NCBI GenBank assembly: GCA_013076295.1
Contig: RQOL01000139.1
Location: 930,001 to 994,000, forward strand
Direction: 5' to 3'
DNA from: Sanderia malayensis
Lineage: Eukaryota; Cnidaria; Scyphozoa; Semaeostomeae; Pelagiidae
Length of the DNA: 64,000 bases
Shown here: one piece after another, positions 52,921-62,979 of the stretch
Layout of the letters: each line of letters starts with the position of its first letter
Numbering within the stretch: position 1 is the stretch's first letter
Translations under genes and position numbers: made by a program
The notes under the pieces: model-generated
Databases searched by the model: none
Seen by the model: the letters and a program-made list of their open reading frames with translations, nothing else
What the model was told of the DNA's origin: nothing

Positions 52921-53144
52921 TGTCGGAAACTTTATGGATGATGACGAGAAACTGGACTTTGAACATTGTGTTTTTGTTTTATTATTATGTTAATTAGTTA
53001 AAACCGCGTGCGAGCGGAGTGATTTTGTAGATGGCGAGGAGAAGAAGGGGCGTGTGAGCTGTTTTTATTTTTAAAAGATTTATACTGAAATTGTGAAACA
53101 CCGTGAGTTATTTTGTTGTCGTGCTTCTACAAGAGTTCGCGACA
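52921..53144 (+). repeat. Right LTR of the BEL/Pao element
   Basis: 224 bp copy of the left LTR, preceded by AAATGGGGGGAG. Confidence 0.97.
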
Positions 53145-53187
53145 ATAATTTTATTACTTTAATAAAAAATAACTCATTTCTTCCTTT

Positions 53188-53610
53188 TCACATTAGGTAT
53201 CCAATATATTCCATTATTTTTTCTTTCCAGCTAGCTTTTTGTTCAAACTTTCGCATAAATCCATCCCAATCTTGTTCCCTTGAATACATATATTTTATCA
53301 AATACTCTCTAACTTCTGTTTCATGTTTTTTTGATGATTGAAGTTTCTTTGCACAAACAGCGAATACTGTTACCACCCTTCCCCAATTTTCCTTTCAATC
53401 TTTCATCATTTCTTGCACTATATCAGGCAGATTCACTACATCAATTCGATTATTAATTGAAGTCATTAAAAGTTCATGTTTATTAAAAATCTCTTTAACC
53501 AATCGCATCATTACTCTCATATTAGAATTTACTTCCTCTACAATTTTCTTTTCTACATTAACTAATACAAAATCATCTATCACAAACCATGTTATTTCTG
53601 AAAGAGGCAT
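53188..53610 (-). pseudogene. Bcl-2-like protein of the Polinton, one in-frame TGA
   Basis: ATG at 53610 on the minus strand. A single frame continues to 53188 except for TGA at 53395-53397. Before the stop comes a BH3-like helix region (MRVMMRLVKEIFNKHELLM). After it is a BH1-type motif, NWGRVVTVFAVCAKKL, close to the NWGR-[IV]-V-x-[LF]-F pattern of Bcl-2 proteins, and a BH2-type QDWDGFMRKFEQ. About 141 residues in total, the usual size of small viral Bcl-2 homologues, without an obvious C-terminal membrane anchor. Known relatives block Bax/Bak-driven apoptosis. The stop would remove BH1 and BH2. The alternative is a chance NWGR match, but motif order and spacing argue against it. Confidence 0.65.
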
Positions 53611-53661
53611 TTTACATATTAGTTATCTGAAAAACCTATATATTATACAATGTGACTCATT

Positions 53662-54501
53662 TCATAATGTCATTGATGAAATCATGGCATTTATATTTTC
53701 TATGTCATTTATATTTTCTTCAACTAATTCCTCCAAATGATCTCGCACGTATCTCATCCTTGTATTATCCAAAGCATCCATCAATGCCTCTAGTGTTCTT
53801 TGTGATGAATCCAATGATGACCACATCCACGCATCAAACATTATAATCATTGCATTTATGGTAGGTACTGTTCCATCCTTTCCTCTACGATTTTCTAGTG
53901 TGTTAACCCATTTTTCATTTAAAAGAAAGTTAATAAGACTTCTCACATCATCCATTGTAATTATTTGCAACACTGTTGCATAATACATTTTATACCAATA
54001 CAAAAAATTCTCTATCATTGGATTTTTATTTACATTGAAACTTGTACTGTTCACGCATATTCTACTCCCTTCTCGATTAATCAATTTCATAACATCAATT
54101 ATTTTCTGCCATGTTAATTCCTCATATACTGCCCATTTCCAAATTGTCCACCACACTACTTTCCACTCTTCTCCATTGGCTCTTTTCCATATTTCTGACT
54201 CTTCAATATTTTCATTTTTCCATCCAAATTTGTTTTGTAACATTGAGTATAGTTCCCTTCCAGTAACAATCATTCCATCAATCATTCTACTGAAAGTTTT
54301 ATACCATAACCACAAACCTTCTGACTTCTTTATTTCCTCTATTTTCTCTAACATTTCAACATCTGTTATTCTTACTTGGTTTTGTGTCTTAAACACTTTA
54401 TCCATCTCACTCCACATCTTATCTTCACAAAATGGAAATTCATTCAAATCATACCTCATTGTTGTTTCCACCTTTTCAGGAACATCCATTACAGAAGACA
54501 T
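53662..54501 (-). CDS. Double Death-like domain protein 1 (279 aa)
   Basis: Intact minus-strand frame, MSSVMDVPEKVE start. Two similar halves: an LWLWYKTFSRMIDGM helix leading to WKVVWWTIWKWAVYEELTW, then VLQIITMDDVRSL leading to IIMFDAWMWSSLDSS and EALMDALDNTRMRYVRDHL. Each half ends in the Trp-helix, short turn, helix, loop pattern of Death-fold domains. The fit is weaker than for 55549-56295. It is paralogous to the next two genes, and its first nine codons plus promoter are duplicated at 55360-55457. Confidence 0.5.
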   Translation of the reverse strand: MSSVMDVPEKVETTMRYDLNEFPFCEDKMWSEMDKVFKTQNQVRITDVEMLEKIEEIKKSEGLWLWYKTFSRMIDGMIVTGRELYSMLQNKFGWKNENIEESEIWKRANGEEWKVVWWTIWKWAVYEELTWQKIIDVMKLINREGSRICVNSTSFNVNKNPMIENFLYWYKMYYATVLQIITMDDVRSLINFLLNEKWVNTLENRRGKDGTVPTINAMIIMFDAWMWSSLDSSQRTLEALMDALDNTRMRYVRDHLEELVEENINDIENINAMISSMTL

Positions 54502-54645
54502 CTTGATAACTAACTTATTTTTAATTTTCTTTCGTTCTTATATTCCGTTATATGTCGCGCATGCGTTATAACATGTGATTTTTATTTAATACTAAAGCAC
54601 ATTTAGAAAACACACAAAAAATAACATTTTTTATTTCACTTTTTT

Positions 54646-55386
54646 TCAATTAGCAAATCTAACTATATCATAATACAAATCAGTATCCATATGTGTTTTT
54701 AATTCTAATCTCTTAACAGTTTGTAACAATCTTCTTGGAGTTGCTTCAAATCGATATCGGAAAAACCATTTTTGAAGCATATCTTGCACACAACTCATCG
54801 TCATATAGTCTCCATTTCCTCTGTGATTGAACTGAAGTACATCTAAATCAGAATTCACCTCTTCTGTATTAAACAGAAACGCAAAAAAATCATATCTTTT
54901 TTCTTCCACTTGATTTATTATCGTATCAAACACATAAAACCAGAAATGAAACGGGTTCAATTCTGGATATTTGCTTGTAAACCCATACACATCTTTTGCA
55001 ATATCCTCTCTTCCAATTTCTTCAAAAACTTCGATAAAGTCAGAATAATCTAACATCTGACAGCAACTTCTATTCCAACATTTCACTATGTTGTAAGTTA
55101 TTTTGTGACAATCATTCGGTGATCTGTTCACAATTTCTTTCAAAGTAACATCAAATTTGAAATCTGATTTTTTACACATTTTATTTACTCCAGCGTAAAA
55201 TTTCTCGTATTCTGTGCCTAATCGTCCTATCCATCTGTACAATTGGTACATCCAAAGATACATCTCTCTATCATATGCAGTTTTTTCAGCTTTATGCCAA
55301 AATTCACCTTCATAAAATGTGAGATCATCTTCATCACAATATCTATCAATGAATACCAATTCAGGAACATCCATTACAGAAGACAT
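54646..55386 (-). CDS. Double Death-like domain protein 2 (246 aa)
   Basis: Intact, MSSVMDVPELVF start. First Death-like unit: IGRLGTEYEKFYAGVN, then NRSPNDCHKITYNIVKCWN and SDFIEVFEEIGREDIAKDV. This matches Death-domain helices 2-6, including the NP-D turn, the LLxxW helix and the LxxIGRxDIA end. Second unit: DTIINQVEEKRYDFFAFL to VQDMLQKWFFRYRF and RLLQTVKRLELKTH. Tandem Death-fold proteins of about 250 residues recall viral FLIP-type inhibitors in layout, though these look like Death domains and not DEDs. Function as adaptor mimic is inference. Confidence 0.65.
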   Translation of the reverse strand: MSSVMDVPELVFIDRYCDEDDLTFYEGEFWHKAEKTAYDREMYLWMYQLYRWIGRLGTEYEKFYAGVNKMCKKSDFKFDVTLKEIVNRSPNDCHKITYNIVKCWNRSCCQMLDYSDFIEVFEEIGREDIAKDVYGFTSKYPELNPFHFWFYVFDTIINQVEEKRYDFFAFLFNTEEVNSDLDVLQFNHRGNGDYMTMSCVQDMLQKWFFRYRFEATPRRLLQTVKRLELKTHMDTDLYYDIVRFAN

Positions 55387-55548
55387 CTTGATAACTAACT
55401 TATTTTTAATTTGTTCGTTCTTATATTCCGTTTTATGTCACGCATGCGTTATAACATCTTTCTTATTATACAAGGTGGGAGAGATAGGTGGCTATAAATT
55501 CTACATTTCACTTCTTTACTTCATTCACCCCTCATCATATGTAACAAC
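55387..55548. promoter_or_regulatory. Divergent promoter between two Death-like genes
   Basis: 162 bp between start codons. TATAAAT at 55493-55499 serves the rightward gene. The leftward side shares GTTATAACGCATGCG with the promoter of the 54501 gene. Confidence 0.5.
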
Positions 55549-56295
55549 ATGAACCATTTAGATAAAAACGAATTATGGACTTGGTATCGACGTTTACGTC
55601 TTATCATAAACCAGATTGGCTCATCATACACGCAATTGTTCTATGCAATTCCATTTCATAATACACCAAAACATATATCTCACATTGAGCTTAAAACTCC
55701 TCATGATTGCCACAAAATAACTTACAACATTATCAAATTATGGTTTGAGGATTGTCAAAAGAAATTAGATTATTCTGATTTCTTACCAATTTTACAACAA
55801 ATTGGACGGTTTGATATTGCAGATACACTCAGAGATTCAATACGTTCTTATCCTGAACATAAACCGTTTCATTATTGGTTTACAATGTTTGACTATCTTA
55901 TAAATGAAATACAACCTGATGATCTTCCGTCTTTTTTTCATCAACTTCACAATTCATCAAGTACAGATTGGCAATTGGATTTTATGAAATTCAAGAACAG
56001 ACTCAATCATTCTCCAGCTAAAGATTGTACTTTTGATGTCTTGGATACATGGTTGAGAAGTGCACAATATCAAGCTTGTATTTGTCGAATTCTATACCTG
56101 ATGAAATCTATGTCGCTCAAAACATCAACGAATCAAAATATGTATGAACACTTTATGCGTTCTAAACAATATTTAGTAACTTGTAAAAATAAATCATGTT
56201 TACAGTTAGCTTCAGGCCCATTTCATATTTCTTTAGCACCCAATGAGAAACCAGAATTCATTGAAAATCCATTTGAACTTTTTCGTATACGTTAA
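55549..56295 (+). CDS. Double Death-like domain protein 3 (248 aa)
   Basis: Intact rightward frame. The first unit is the clearest: INQIGSSYTQLFYAI, KHISHIELKTPHDCHKITY, NIIKLWFEDCQKKLDYSDF, LPILQQIGRFDIADTL. It aligns end to end with a Death-domain consensus. The second: FDYLINEIQPDDLPSFFHQL to FDVLDTWLRSAQYQA and ILYLMKSMSLKTS. It lacks the MSSVMDVPE leader of its two paralogues. It ends 69 bp before the right inverted repeat. Likely acts by binding host Death-domain adaptors, if it acts at all. Confidence 0.7.
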   Translation: MNHLDKNELWTWYRRLRLIINQIGSSYTQLFYAIPFHNTPKHISHIELKTPHDCHKITYNIIKLWFEDCQKKLDYSDFLPILQQIGRFDIADTLRDSIRSYPEHKPFHYWFTMFDYLINEIQPDDLPSFFHQLHNSSSTDWQLDFMKFKNRLNHSPAKDCTFDVLDTWLRSAQYQACICRILYLMKSMSLKTSTNQNMYEHFMRSKQYLVTCKNKSCLQLASGPFHISLAPNEKPEFIENPFELFRIR

Positions 56296-56363
56296 TTTTT
56301 TCTCTCGATTAAACAGTTCTACATATAACAATTCCTGATGTTTTTCTGTTGTTATATTCTTTC

Positions 56364-56582
56364 TAAAATAATTTAAATCGCCTCCAGAAACCCGAGTCAA
56401 CATGTTCATTTTCCAAAGTAATTTCAACCCCGCCTAATCCGCAGCTTAAACATTCAAACTTCCACGCCTAATCCGCAGCTTAAACATTCAAACTTCCGCG
56501 CCTTTTCCTTAAACATTTAAAAAACCGCGCCGCTCTTAAACATTAAAAAAGTCCATATGGTCGTTAGCCTCTATATACTACT
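56364..56582 (-). repeat. Right Polinton terminal inverted repeat
   Basis: Exact inverse of 34490-34708, ending CCTCTATATACTACT and followed by the second CCCGAG. Confidence 0.95.
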
Positions 56583-56588
56583 CCCGAG

Positions 56589-56745
56589 CTCATTCACATG
56601 TGAGATCAAGCTTCTATCTCGTCAATACTTGAGTGAGGAAAGTTCTGATAGTGAAACTGATAACGATTTTATCAATGAAAACGAAGATGACACTGACAGT
56701 CATGAACAATTTATAAGTAACGATTCAAATATTGATAGTGATTGA
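56589..56745 (+). pseudogene. Last piece of the KDZ terminal exon
   Basis: The KDZ reading frame that stops at 34489 resumes here once the Polinton and one CCCGAG are removed. It encodes KLLSRQYLSEESSDSETD and an acidic Ser/Asp tail to TGA at 56743-56745. An acidic tail is a normal end for such transposases. Confidence 0.6.
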
Positions 56746-58766
56746 GAAGTAAAATATCTATGACCTTTCATGTCTGTCGAACTAGACTATGGACTTTGAA
56801 CTACTGAAAGTATTGATCACCTCTTTTCATCTTACAGAATCTCGATACTTGAAACAATATCTTTTCAAACGGTTTCTAGCCCATGCTCATGTATTTTCTA
56901 AATTTTGCATTTAAAAAGTGCTTCAATGGAACATCCATATAAATTTGAATTAACTGAACGGAGTTTACATGAGATAAAACAGATTATGTTGTTTTTTGAG
57001 TGGAAAATTTGGATAAGTAAATAGAAGTATCACTTTTGCAGACAGGGTTTCTTATTCTTTCTAAGTATTTTTGTAACGTTAGTTGGTCTTATACTAGCTA
57101 TCTCCATGTAGAAGCCAATTATAAATATATGAATCTGTTGTTATTGTTTTTATTACTATGATTGCCTTGTTTCTTTGAATCATTCCTGATAGGGTATATA
57201 TGTACCATCCAAAGAAGCTCCTTTATAACAAACGCAGCACTCAAGTCAATATTGTTCAAGAAACTTTCAGTTCTCCAAACTGAATGATAAAAAACTGTGA
57301 ATATCAACAATCTTTACAAATGAAACATAGCCTCAAGAAATTTACTTTTTTTACTCAATATGTCTAGTTTAACAGATAAACTATTATAAACATTGATTGT
57401 ATTGAATGAAAGTGTCAGTTACCTGTTTTGGCATTAATTAAACTTTCATCTGTAAGAAACTGCTGTATACACACAAAACAGAATCCGTAAGAAACCCGGC
57501 AACATTAAAATGTTGCCGGGTTTCAAATATGTAATTTCCCATCATATCAATGTGCGCAACCCTAACAGGGTATATATGATGCTGGTTAGTTCCATCGTGG
57601 ATGACGTTTTATCACAGAAAATCCATTTTTAAAACTTTTTACAGTAAAACGGAGCAACATTTTCAAAATATGTAATTTCCCGTCAAATCAATGTGTGCAA
57701 CCCTAACAGGGCATATATCCCTTTATTTCATAATGTTGTTCTGGAACAACACAAAGAAAAATTAATTTTTGATCATATGACAAGTGGTTAACCTTATCCT
57801 GAGCTATACTTTTTAGCGTTAGGCTCAACAAGTTGGAAAAAGTATGGCTGAGCTTTTAGTGTTCATTTGAGGCGAAGTTATTTCACTTTTTGTCTGCTGA
57901 TGCGTCATTTTTTTGAAATCAGAGAAAAATTGGGCCTAATTGATTATGGAAAAGCTTCTTTTTGTGGAATTCGATTCCTTAGTATGGTCAAGTAGGACAT
58001 GTTGTTGAAGCGTCTTAGGTAAGCTTTTACTTAGGCCGGATGATCATTAATTTGCTTCACGCTGCTTGTCTTCAGAGGGCAAAGTCTATTTTTGAAAAAA
58101 AATCAGTTAAAAATCACCCCGGCCCCCTAGACAAATTTTTTGCTTGGTTTTGTATTTTGGATGTTTATATCTATATTTTGGATACATCTTTAAGGGGAAA
58201 TATTGCATATCCATATTTCATGAAGTAGTAAAGGGATATGATGCCATATGATACTGGTTAGTTCCATCGTGGATGACGTTTTATCACAGAAAATCCATTT
58301 GGTAAATTTTTTACAGAAAAACGACGAACATAGAGCAAAAAGAGACCGATACCAGAATACCAGGAAAACAAAAATTTCGTACAAAGTTTCTGGGTTACTG
58401 TAACTCTTTATCAAGTACAACGTAAATTTTTTAATTTACAAAATAAGGTTAGAAAAAATTGCAATTAGGCTGACATGCAATTGTTGACGATGTCTGAATC
58501 ATTAGTATGTTCGTTGTTAAGATGGGTTAAGATGTGTCTTTTTTGCTACAGAAAAGTAGCCAGAAAAAACTTAAGCTTTATTTTTCCATAAGTAAGATTG
58601 ATTCAGATTATACAGTCCAGGCTCGAATATCATAATTATGGTATGCCACTAGTGGAAAATTATCTCGCATTATACAGTTATCACAAATATTATTATTATT
58701 ATTAATATTATTATTATTATTACAAACTATCTCATTTATCGGATTATCAAATCAAACAGGAAAATT
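56746..58766. other. Non-coding with hairpin and direct repeats
   Basis: No gene is supported. 57491-57524 is a perfect hairpin (16-bp arms, GAAACCCGGCAACATT). TTTCAAATATGTAATTTCCC plus an AACCCTAACAGGG tail occurs at 57524 and again at 57661. A 55-bp segment (GTTAGTTCCATCGTGGATGA...) at 57580-57634 recurs at 58249-58303. These look like pieces of one short interspersed element. An ATT microsatellite is at 58690-58720. Confidence 0.5.
57491..57524. repeat. Perfect hairpin, 16-bp arms
   Basis: GAAACCCGGCAACATT, two bases, then its exact complement. GC-rich arms in AT-rich sequence. Confidence 0.8.
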
Positions 58767-60905
58767 CTAATCTAATTTGTCAGGCTCATAAACATGTGAG
58801 TACAGCAACCATGTCTGATGAATTTTTTCACAGAAACAGCACTCAAATTCATATATGCCCTTGTGAAACCTTGAATTGCTAAATCCAGGACTTGTCACAG
58901 CCTTCAAGAAGTAATATTCTTCTTCTCTTGAGTGAATCTTCTTTTGAATAGCAAACATTTGCCTTAGATTTAAGGACAAATAACCTTCAAGGTACATTAA
59001 TTTCTCATCCCTGCTTTGAAAAATGCCACGAGGATCGCATTCAAGGTGATATACTCTATGCACAGGATATTGGTCTGACTGTAGCGCATCAGACAATCTC
59101 TGATCTTTCAGCCATGTGCGAATAAACCAAACTGGAGAAGAAAATTGAAGATCTTAAGAGTAAAATCTAAGCCAATTAAATTTAAGAACTCCCATTTGAG
59201 GCACAAAGGTCATCAGTAGAAAATACAGACATTCACAACTGACATTTCAAGAAAGCTTTAGACATCTTCACACGATTATCAGGCCAGCAATACTTGCCTT
59301 AAGTAAAACAGCAAGAGAAATATTTTTCTGGGGTCCGTAAGGGTTTGGCACCCTTAGTTTGCGAACTAACGGTAACCTTAGCCTGTTACGCCACTGATGT
59401 ATATGGTCCCTATGCATTGTATGTATGCCTCATCTTCTCACATATCAGCACAATGGGTTTCAAGGCTGTTTTCAATTATGTAACTGACCATGCATTTTTA
59501 ACTACTTTACAAAACAACTAACCATATAATTCCAATAGCACACCCCTGAGTTTAGGGAGTGATAGAACTCACATTTTTCTTCATCTTTAAGTGGCCAAAA
59601 ACTAAATCTTTCATCTAACCCTTGGATGGAACAGCCTTCTTTTGGTTTATCTGACAAAACAGTAAGACTATTCAATAAAAATTCATTAATATTCGTCAAG
59701 AGAATCAAGTCAAGCAATCAAAATTATTGTGACAGTAATATTTGGAGAAGAATGAAACATTAGCAAGAGAAGATAAATTCAAGTATCAACAAATGGTGTT
59801 AGCAGTATGGGCACATCAGGGTATATAAAACAGAGTGTCCATTAAAAAACAAGAAGCACACACATTTCTTGACACAATGATGTGCTTGATTTGAAATGAG
59901 TTATTTCCTTTGCATGAGATCCCAAATTTCAGTATTACCTGGCAGATCTGAAAATGTGCCAATATCTGGCTTCTCATTGTAAATTCTTTCACCAGGCATA
60001 AGAATTGACATATCTGATGGGTGATTGGGAGTATCATATGTGATATTAATCACTGGATAAATTCTAGAAAATAAAAATATCATGTTTTTATTTACCCCTG
60101 GCGTATCACATAATTACCCTTCTGCAGACTACATGGTGATAAAAAAATGAATGATGAAATAAAACATACATAATAAATACCACATTTTTGTTTGCTGCAG
60201 AAAATTTTTGATAAACTTAGATTCTACTCTTTCTCCTGCAAAAGCGCAGACTAGCATTACCTGTTGTACTCTTTTTGGCTGAGATTATGTTGAGTAATGT
60301 GCAAGGTTTCGATAGGGCTGACCAAAATTTTTACAGCCTCTCACATAGCAACTTTCGATTTTCTGATACTTCATGTACTCTTTTTCATACACTTTATCGA
60401 GAAATTTTGCTTCAAGGGCAAAGGAAGCCACTGATGTTGTTGAAATGACATTGACGGATGCTGTTCCTTCACATGCCTGTAAATATCTGCCATCGCTCGG
60501 CCGTAATTTCTGCAACACCTGACTCTGCACAGACTTTTGTTCACGTTCTCGGATCTCCTCCTCTGGAGAAAAAAAACAAAATTTAGCAGCTGACATAAAA
60601 GCAATACCGGTAGCCATTGGATTATTTTATTATAATCCAATGAGGTTTCTCAACTTCGTCATTATCACTTGGCCAACTAATCCTGGTGAACGACGGAAAG
60701 GAATGAATGAATGGCCTAAACCAAACCAACAAATGTGCAAACATTTCCTTGGAGTTTTCATTACAAAATGACAAGGACTAGGTACAACATTGTCAACAAT
60801 ACAAACATTGATATATCGTATTTATCAATACATATATTTGACAATCCACTTAAAAATGAGCGTAGTTTTAACCTTTGATTTTCCAGTGGAAGTGGAAGCC
60901 ATCCT
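58767..60905 (-). CDS. Probable multi-exon gene on the minus strand, unknown
   Basis: Candidate exons read leftward: about 60905-60825 (MASTSTGKSKVKT), about 60571-60250, about 60065-59930 (NITYDTPNHPSDMSILMPGE), about 59655-59500 (EGCSIQGLDERFSFWPL) and about 59103-58767 (VYHLECDPRGIFQSRDEK, ending PDKLD). Exon 60571-60250 has two Cys/His units in different frames (CRVRCCRNYGRAMADIYRH and CYVRGCKNFGQPYRNLAHY) that resemble C2H2-type fingers. The family is not recognised. It may be a host or transposon gene; exon borders are tentative. Confidence 0.3.
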
Positions 60906-61446
60906 GAATCCTGGCACTACTAACCCAAAATATTCGTATTTTTGAAAATAGCGCGAACGTGAACAGATTTGGCGGGAAATCAAACAGAGGTAACAATTGG
61001 CTGTGTTGGACAAATGTAGGCTGCTGGCAGAGTCAGACTGTATGTAAAATCTTACAGATTTTACAGGTCATATTTAAAACGAACAACCTAATCATCATAC
61101 GAAACAAAACCTCAGACAGAGTAATTAAAACTTACCTACAAAGTCTAAGTCTACATTTTTTTTAATAAGCCAGCGCTCAATAAGCAACTAGGGCTTGACT
61201 GACCTTGAAGTTGAACAAAAGATATTAAGCATCTTTTCAGCAATTTTGAGGCTGAGGGTTGAAATGTCCGAAACTTTTAGCAACTTTGAGGGCTGGACAA
61301 AAATCCAGTTACTTATTAAAAAAAGTGCATCACAACACTAGAAGGGCCTTGAACTCTGATATAGACAAGAACCAAATTTGGTATTTTTAACATACAGAGT
61401 TATACTCTAGGTAATGAGGTTTACTAATCCAGTCCAAGGCTTGAAA

Positions 61447-61660
61447 GAAATATAAAACATTGACAGCTTTCGGGCATTAATACTACAAAAGTTCTAAGAT
61501 ACACAGCAGTAGCAAAACATTTGTCGATAAGTGATGTGGAAAAACAAATTTTTGTTGTTTTTCATGTCACTTATCTACATGTTTTGCTACTGTGCCGTAT
61601 CTTAAAACTTATGTAGTACAAATGTACCAAAGCTGTCAATGATTTATATTTCTTTAAGGC
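61447..61660. mobile_element. Foldback element 1, arms about 105 bp
   Basis: AAATATAAAACATTGACAGC at the left pairs with its inverse at about 61640. The arms match at most positions around a short centre near 61555. No coding. A foldback or MITE type insertion. Confidence 0.7.
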
Positions 61661-61879
61661 CTTTACGTTATAATTTGCTATTTTTCTTTTTAATTCTCCT
61701 TATCTTTTTAGTTAGTGGCTTGAACTAGATAGGTAATGCCTTCTCAAGTCTCATAGAATACAATACTTATTTTTCAAAATCAAATTGTGTAGTTCTGTAA
61801 ACTTAAGCTGTTTTCTACAAAAATGTTGAATTGAATTGAATTTAATGCACATGGGGCCAAAATCATTTAAAATAAAAAA

Positions 61880-62305
61880 TGAATAAACCTTTTGCACTTA
61901 CAACCCCCTTTTCAAAATTTTTGGAAAGTTGCTCTTACAACAATTTCAGCTTCAGATTCTGAGTCAGGACCTTAGTTTTAGTCAAATATAAAATTTTTGT
62001 CCCTCTAGTCTTCACAATATTGATTTCATAGCAATAAAAAGTTTCAAAGTTTATAAGGCATTTGACCGTGAAAAATGACTGAGGGTGTAAACTTTCACCC
62101 CGAGCGGTTTTTGACGGTCTAATCCCTTTTGAATTTTCAAACCTTTCATCGCTATAAAATCAGGATCGTGAAGAATAGAGGGACAAAAACCTACTATTTG
62201 ACTAAAACTAAGGTGCTGAATCCGAATCCGAGGCTGAAATTTTTGTACCAGCAAATTTTCGAAAATTTTCAAAACAAGGACGTAAGTGCAAAAGGCGTAT
62301 ACATA
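61880..62305. mobile_element. Foldback element 2, arms about 200 bp
   Basis: CCTTTTGCACTTAC at 61889 pairs with its inverse at about 62283. TTAGTTTTAGTCAAATA and GTCCCTCTA blocks are also inverted between the arms. Centre at about 62090. The arms are diverged, so it is older than element 1. Confidence 0.7.
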
Positions 62306-62334
62306 GTCGTGTATAGAAAAATAAAACATTTCTA

Positions 62335-62650
62335 TTAAACAAAAGACTTCAAAAGTTCAATGTATTCAGTTAGCTCTTGGTGGATGACCTGAGGCAAATG
62401 AATTGAATTTTCACATTCTGTCAGTGAAAAACTTCTGAAGCCATCATCTTCAAAGCAAACTATATTCTTTGGCTTAATTTTGTCTGCCTGGCCAACTTCA
62501 TAAACCAAAGGACCAATTTTATTCAGATATGTTCCTTTTATTACTGTTTTCATTATTTTCTCAATGCAAAATAACCAGTAGTCACCTTCCAAAGGTGTCA
62601 ACCCAAACACAGGGACGAAGTGTCCAATTGGGATCTCCATTATTGTTTTG
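62335..62650 (-). CDS. Terminal exon of an unknown minus-strand gene
   Basis: Acceptor near 62650, then IPIGHFVPVFGLTPLEGDYW, KPKNIVCFEDDGFRSFSL and a stop at 62335-62337. It is well-formed protein sequence, family not recognised. Upstream candidate exons are at about 63060-62980 and 63500-63420. Confidence 0.4.
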
Positions 62651-62979
62651 TTATCTGAAATAATATTCACAACTTATTATATGTAACCAGAAAATAAAAT
62701 TTAAAATTAATATGCAAGAAGTATTGTACCATAAAAAACGGGCAATTAACCAGCAACAATATACTTTAATAACCATCAATACTTACTTATCGTAAAAATA
62801 TGTGAAAATAACAGGCAACTGATTCTGATTTTAATTTTAAATACAGGATCAATTTTGTTTACATGTGGGCTGAAATAATGTTTTTTCATGCATTCATACT
62901 TGCGATATTAGTCAGTTTCTAGCTATTATAAACTACAAAAAATCTCTGGAGAACAAATAAATGACAATCCTTACTCTTC

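Larger units (their letters stand above)
47296..53144 (+). mobile_element. BEL/Pao LTR retrotransposon, intact and young
   Basis: LTRs 47296-47519 and 52921-53144 (224 bp each, TGTCGG...GCGACA) differ at one base. ATAA duplications flank it (47292-47295 and 53145-53148). A primer-binding site follows the left LTR and a purine-rich tract precedes the right. One open frame spans gag-pol. It sits between two leftward Polinton genes without damaging either. Near-identical LTRs mean recent insertion, later than the Polinton. Confidence 0.97.
34490..56582. mobile_element. Polinton/Maverick (adintovirus-like) element, about 22.1 kb with one gap
   Basis: The 219-bp terminal inverted repeats (34490-34708 and 56364-56582) start AGTAGTATATAGAGG and are identical along their length. 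They are flanked by the 6-bp duplication CCCGAG. Contents: FtsK/A32-type packaging ATPase, small basic core-like proteins, a set of host-signalling-like genes, several unknowns, and a nested BEL/Pao element (47296-53144). DNA polymerase, major and minor capsid, protease and integrase were not found; the 100-N gap at 45504-45603 may hide them. Genes run rightward from the left end to 45374, leftward on the right side to 45604, and leftward again (except 55549-56295). Confidence 0.88.
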
